Shown: positions 61,236-64,000 of the stretch, one piece after another
How the letters are laid out: each line of letters opens with the position of its first letter
Numbering within the stretch: position 1 is the first letter of the stretch
Assembly (NCBI GenBank): GCA_002694985.1
Contig: NZNS01000006.1
Coordinates: 326,605-390,604, forward strand
Source: Parvibaculum sp.
Lineage (GTDB): Bacteria > Pseudomonadota > Alphaproteobacteria > Parvibaculales > Parvibaculaceae
Direction: 5' to 3'
Length of the DNA stretch: 64,000 bases
Position numbers and translations under genes: made by a program
The notes under the pieces: generated by a model
Seen by the model: only the letters and a program-made list of their open reading frames with translations
Database searches by the model: none
Told to the model about the DNA's origin: nothing

Positions 61236-62129
61236 TCAGGATGCGCCAAGCACGCGGCCGGCAACGGCATCGAGCTTCTTCACGGTTTCGGGATTGCGCT
61301 TTTCGGGCGCGGTAATGAGAGCCGTATCGAGCACGCGATCGAAGCCCTGCGGCGAGGGTTCGCGCTCAGGCCCGAAACTCTCCGCGACGGAGCGGATGAG
61401 CGCGCGCGCATTGCCCGCGTTCTGCTCCAGCACGCGCACGACATCGGCGACTTCCACATGGGCGTGGGTAGGATGCCAGCAATCGTAATCGGTCACCATC
61501 GCGACGGTCGCGTAGCAGATCTCCGCCTCGCGGGCGAGCTTCGCCTCGGGCATGTTGGTCATGCCGATGACCGAGCAGCCCCAGGAGCGATAGAGATTGC
61601 TCTCGGCCAGCGTCGAGAATTGCGGGCCTTCCATGACGAGATAGGTGCCGCCGCGCACGTAAGATATGTCGTTCGCCTTGCAGGCGGCTTCCATATGGTC
61701 GCCAAGGCGCGGGCAGACGGGATGCGCCATCGAAACATGGGCGACGAAGCCCTCGCCGAAGAAGCTCTTCTCACGCGCGAAGGTGCGGTCGATGAACTGG
61801 TCGACAATGACGAAGGAACCGGGCGGCAGCTCTTCCTTGAGGGAGCCGACGGCGGAGACCGAGATGATGTCGGTGACGCCGGCCCGCTTCATCGCGTCGA
61901 TATTGGCGCGATAATTGATGGTGGTCGGCGAATGCGGATGGCCGCGGCCGTGGCGCGGCAGGAAAACCATCTCCACGGATTTTCCATCGCCAACAGGCAG
62001 CTCACCGAAGTGAAGATCGTCGGAGGGTTCGCCCCAGGGGCTTTCCACACTTTCCCAGCGCTCGTTCTTGAGGCCGGGAAACTCGTAGACGCCGCTGCCG
62101 CCAATGACGCCGAGAACCGTCTTCGTCAT
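61236..62129 (-). CDS. mtnP: S-methyl-5'-thioadenosine phosphorylase
   Basis: 297-residue trimeric phosphorylase that splits methylthioadenosine into adenine and methylthioribose-1-phosphate. Seen are LGVIGGSGVYEFPGL, the phosphate site LPRHGRGHPHSPTTINYRAN, SVSAVGSLKEELPPG and SVIGMTNMPEAKLAREAEIC with the MTA-type substrate site. GGAGAG lies eight bases before the ATG at 62129, so the GTG at 62144 is not the start. First gene of the salvage operon; a terminator separates it from petC. Confidence 0.95.
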   Translation of the reverse strand: MTKTVLGVIGGSGVYEFPGLKNERWESVESPWGEPSDDLHFGELPVGDGKSVEMVFLPRHGRGHPHSPTTINYRANIDAMKRAGVTDIISVSAVGSLKEELPPGSFVIVDQFIDRTFAREKSFFGEGFVAHVSMAHPVCPRLGDHMEAACKANDISYVRGGTYLVMEGPQFSTLAESNLYRSWGCSVIGMTNMPEAKLAREAEICYATVAMVTDYDCWHPTHAHVEVADVVRVLEQNAGNARALIRSVAESFGPEREPSPQGFDRVLDTALITAPEKRNPETVKKLDAVAGRVLGAS

Positions 62130-62195
62130 GCCAATGCTCTCCACTCGATGCGCAAAATTCGCGAGACACTAACAAAACAATCGGACAGCGGCATG

Positions 62196-62223
62196 AAAAA
62201 AGGGCTCCCGGAGGAACCCTTTT
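62196..62223 (-). terminator. Terminator after petC
   Basis: AAAAGGG (62198-62204) pairs with CCCTTTT (62217-62223), with a further three-base inner stem. On the minus strand it is followed by TTTTTT (62201-62196), so it ends the pet operon; the plus-strand TTTT makes it weakly bidirectional. Confidence 0.8.
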
Positions 62224-62245
62224 CCCGCATCCATGCGTATGCCGA

Positions 62246-63040
62246 TCAGTGCTGGTCGGCCCAGACCTTGCGCATCGCGAAATAAAGGATGCCGCTCAGG
62301 AGCACGAGATAGATCAGCACCTGGAAGCCCATGCGGTGACGCTGTTCCAGCTTCGGCTCGGCGGCCCACATCATGAAGTGGGAAACGTCGCGCGACATCT
62401 GCTCGACGGTGTTCGGCGTACCGTCCTCATAATCGACCTGACCGTCCGACAGCGGCGGCGGCATGGCGATCATGTGGCCCGGGAAATACTTGTTGTAGTA
62501 GCCGGTCGTGAGTTCGAAATCCTCCGGCGCTTCCTCATAGCCCACGAGAACGGAGTAGAGGTAATCCACACCGCCCGCACGCGACTTGGCGAGGAGCGAA
62601 AGGTCCGGCGGCGCGGCACCGAGCGAGGCGGCCGCGGCTTCCGGGTTCGGATAGGGCGAGGGGAACGGATCCTTGCCTTCGCCCGGCCGCTCGAACATGT
62701 CGCCATTGGCATCCGGTCCGTCTTCGACCGTGATTTCGGCGGCAAGCGCCTTCACCTGGCCTTCGGAAAATTCCGGTCCGCCCGGCTCGCCGAGATTGCG
62801 GAAATGCACGAACTGCATCGAATGGCAGACCGCACAGACTTCCTTGTAGACCTTGTAGCCACGGCGCAGCGCGTCGCGGTCATAGGTGCCGAAGACGCCT
62901 TCGAAGGACCATTGCAGGTCGATCGGTGCAACCTCCCCCTCGGCGGCCTTTGCAGGCATACCGGAGAAGAGGGAGAAACCGATCGCGGCAATAGCGGCCA
63001 GCGGCACGGCGCGAGAAATGCTTTTCATTGCTGTTTTCAT
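62246..63040 (-). CDS. petC: Cytochrome c1 of the bc1 complex
   Basis: 264-residue precursor of the haem c subunit. A signal peptide (about 1-32, cleaved near AKA-AEGE) is followed by the haem site CAVCH, the axial Met in GHMIAMPPPLSDGQ, and a C-terminal membrane anchor (FQVLIYLVLLSGILYFAM). GGGGAAC and GGGAAA precede the ATG at 63040. A much longer open frame through this region reads out of frame into petB and is an artefact. It is separate from petB, unlike the fused petBC of some relatives. Confidence 0.96.
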   Translation of the reverse strand: MKTAMKSISRAVPLAAIAAIGFSLFSGMPAKAAEGEVAPIDLQWSFEGVFGTYDRDALRRGYKVYKEVCAVCHSMQFVHFRNLGEPGGPEFSEGQVKALAAEITVEDGPDANGDMFERPGEGKDPFPSPYPNPEAAAASLGAAPPDLSLLAKSRAGGVDYLYSVLVGYEEAPEDFELTTGYYNKYFPGHMIAMPPPLSDGQVDYEDGTPNTVEQMSRDVSHFMMWAAEPKLEQRHRMGFQVLIYLVLLSGILYFAMRKVWADQH

Positions 63041-63054
63041 TTTCCCGTTCCCCC

Positions 63055-64000
63055 TCAGCTCGTGGCCTGATCCTGCCGCGTTCCGGGCAATACCGAATCC
63101 GCGATGCTGGCAGGTAGCGGCTTCGGTTTCTCCACCAGTCCGAGAACAGGCAGGAGAACGATGAAGTGTGCGAAGTAATAGATGGTCAGGATGCGCGAGA
63201 GGTCCGTGACATCGAAACCGCCATCGCCCACATGGATCAGGATCTTGTCCGGTGTCTGGCCACCGCAATAGCCAAGACCGAGGCAAACCGCCACGAAGAT
63301 CCAGAAGAACTGCTTGTAGAGCGGACGGAACCGGGCCGAACGAACCTTGGACGTGTCGAGCCAGGGCAGCACGAACAGGATCGCGATGGCACCGAACATC
63401 AAGATGACGCCGCCGAGCTTGTCCGGCACCGCGCGAAGGATCGCGTAGAAGGGCAAGAGATACCATTCCGGCACGATATGCGCGGGCGTCTTGAGCGGGT
63501 TGGCGATCTCGTAATTGTCCGGCTCGCCGAGCCCGTTCGGGTTGTAGAAGACGAAATAGGCGAACAGGATCAGGAACAGCACCATGCCGAAGCCGTCCTT
63601 GATCGTCGCATAAGGCGTGAAGGGAACCGTGTCCTTCTTCGGGTCTTTCACCTCGATGCCCGCCGGATTGCCCTGCCCCGTTACATGCAGCGCCCAGACG
63701 TGGAGAACCACGACGCCGGCAATGAGGAACGGGAAGAGGTAATGCAGCGAGAAGAAGCGGTTGAGCGTCGGATCGCCGACGGAGAAACCGCCCCAGAGCC
63801 AGGTGCGCAGCGCTTCGCCGACAACCGGGATCGCACCGAACAGGTTGGTGATAACGGTGGCGCCCCAGAAGCTCATCTGGCCCCAGGGAAGCACATAGCC
63901 GAAGAAGGCCGTCGCCATCATCAGGAGGTAGATGAGCACGCCGAGAATCCACAGCACTTCACGCGGCGCCTTGTAGGAGCCGTAGTAAAGACCGCGGAAC
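63055..64000 (-). CDS. petB: Cytochrome b of the bc1 complex (5' end outside window)
   Basis: The window holds the C-terminal 314 or so residues; the start lies beyond position 64000. The reading frame runs to the window edge ([20 protein letters not shown]). Landmarks are [20 protein letters not shown], a haem His in [22 protein letters not shown], and the quinol-site PEWY in [16 protein letters not shown]. It catalyses quinol oxidation with the Rieske protein, whose gene petA would be expected further upstream (to the right). petC follows after 14 bases. Confidence 0.96.
   Translation of the reverse strand, partial: FRGLYYGSYKAPREVLWILGVLIYLLMMATAFFGYVLPWGQMSFWGATVITNLFGAIPVVGEALRTWLWGGFSVGDPTLNRFFSLHYLFPFLIAGVVVLHVWALHVTGQGNPAGIEVKDPKKDTVPFTPYATIKDGFGMVLFLILFAYFVFYNPNGLGEPDNYEIANPLKTPAHIVPEWYLLPFYAILRAVPDKLGGVILMFGAIAILFVLPWLDTSKVRSARFRPLYKQFFWIFVAVCLGLGYCGGQTPDKILIHVGDGGFDVTDLSRILTIYYFAHFIVLLPVLGLVEKPKPLPASIADSVLPGTRQDQATS

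Noticed and set aside
62246..63952. A 568-residue frame joining cytochrome c1 to upstream sequence
   Set aside because: Upstream of 63040 it reads petB out of frame. Only the cytochrome c1 part is real.

Overview
The window is a GC-rich, densely coding stretch of an alphaproteobacterial chromosome. The evidence is gene order: panD/rpoD/dnaG, yqeY, carAB-greA, pteridine reductase-folB, uvrC-pgsA-moaD-moaE, lgt-midA-pgeF, prs-rplY-pth-ychF and petBC. Other alphaproteobacterial signs are an ELM1-family protein, a MarR/OmpR pair resembling PetP/PetR, and Irr-type iron boxes, which point to the Hyphomicrobiales side of the class. A Parvibaculum-like organism would fit, but that is inference from recall, not a search. 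No rRNA, tRNA, CRISPR array, integrase or transposase was found.

Layout. 0-6 kb: a Lys/Ala-rich small protein, panD, rpoD and a chimeric dnaG, all but the first on the minus strand. 6-12 kb: yqeY, carA, carB, greA. 12-16.4 kb: Lrp regulator, ELM1 protein, 2OG-Fe(II) oxygenase and a 659-residue protein I do not recognise. 16.6-20.6 kb: peroxiredoxin, trxB, HAD hydrolase, dps and a Tat/lipoprotein-type M48 protease (oxidative stress, iron, envelope). 20.7-28.4 kb is more accessory: aspartate aminotransferase, a gene remnant, a dedicated sortase with its VIT/vWA substrate, two tandem TetR paralogues, a methyltransferase and small membrane proteins. 28.4-41.9 kb: uvrB, a small DUF7662-like gene beside a palindromic repeat, CelD-like acyltransferase, Kef-type and CaCA antiporters, folate genes, uvrC, pgsA, moaDE. 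42-48.8 kb: ilvE, a MarR/response regulator/kinase operon, proC, ybjN, ubiK. 49-58.9 kb: lgt, midA, pgeF, a lipoprotein, prs, rplY, pth, ychF, two MaoC hydratases, dienelactone hydrolase, glutathione peroxidase. 58.9-64 kb: a methylthioadenosine salvage operon (mtnP, apt, mtnA, class II aldolase) downstream of petBC of the cytochrome bc1 complex.

The strongest anomaly is dnaG. From about codon 325 to its stop the gene switches to AT-rich codons and encodes its own complete helicase-binding C-terminal domain. Eleven bases after that stop lies a second C-terminal domain, 147 codons long, in host-like codons. This looks like replacement of the 3' half of the primase gene by a foreign allele, with the native domain displaced downstream and still open. 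Other points are Irr-type boxes in the peroxiredoxin and dps promoters, paired perfect DnaA boxes beside dnaG, a salvage operon whose aldolase points to the DHAP shunt, and several well-formed inverted repeats at regulator promoters.
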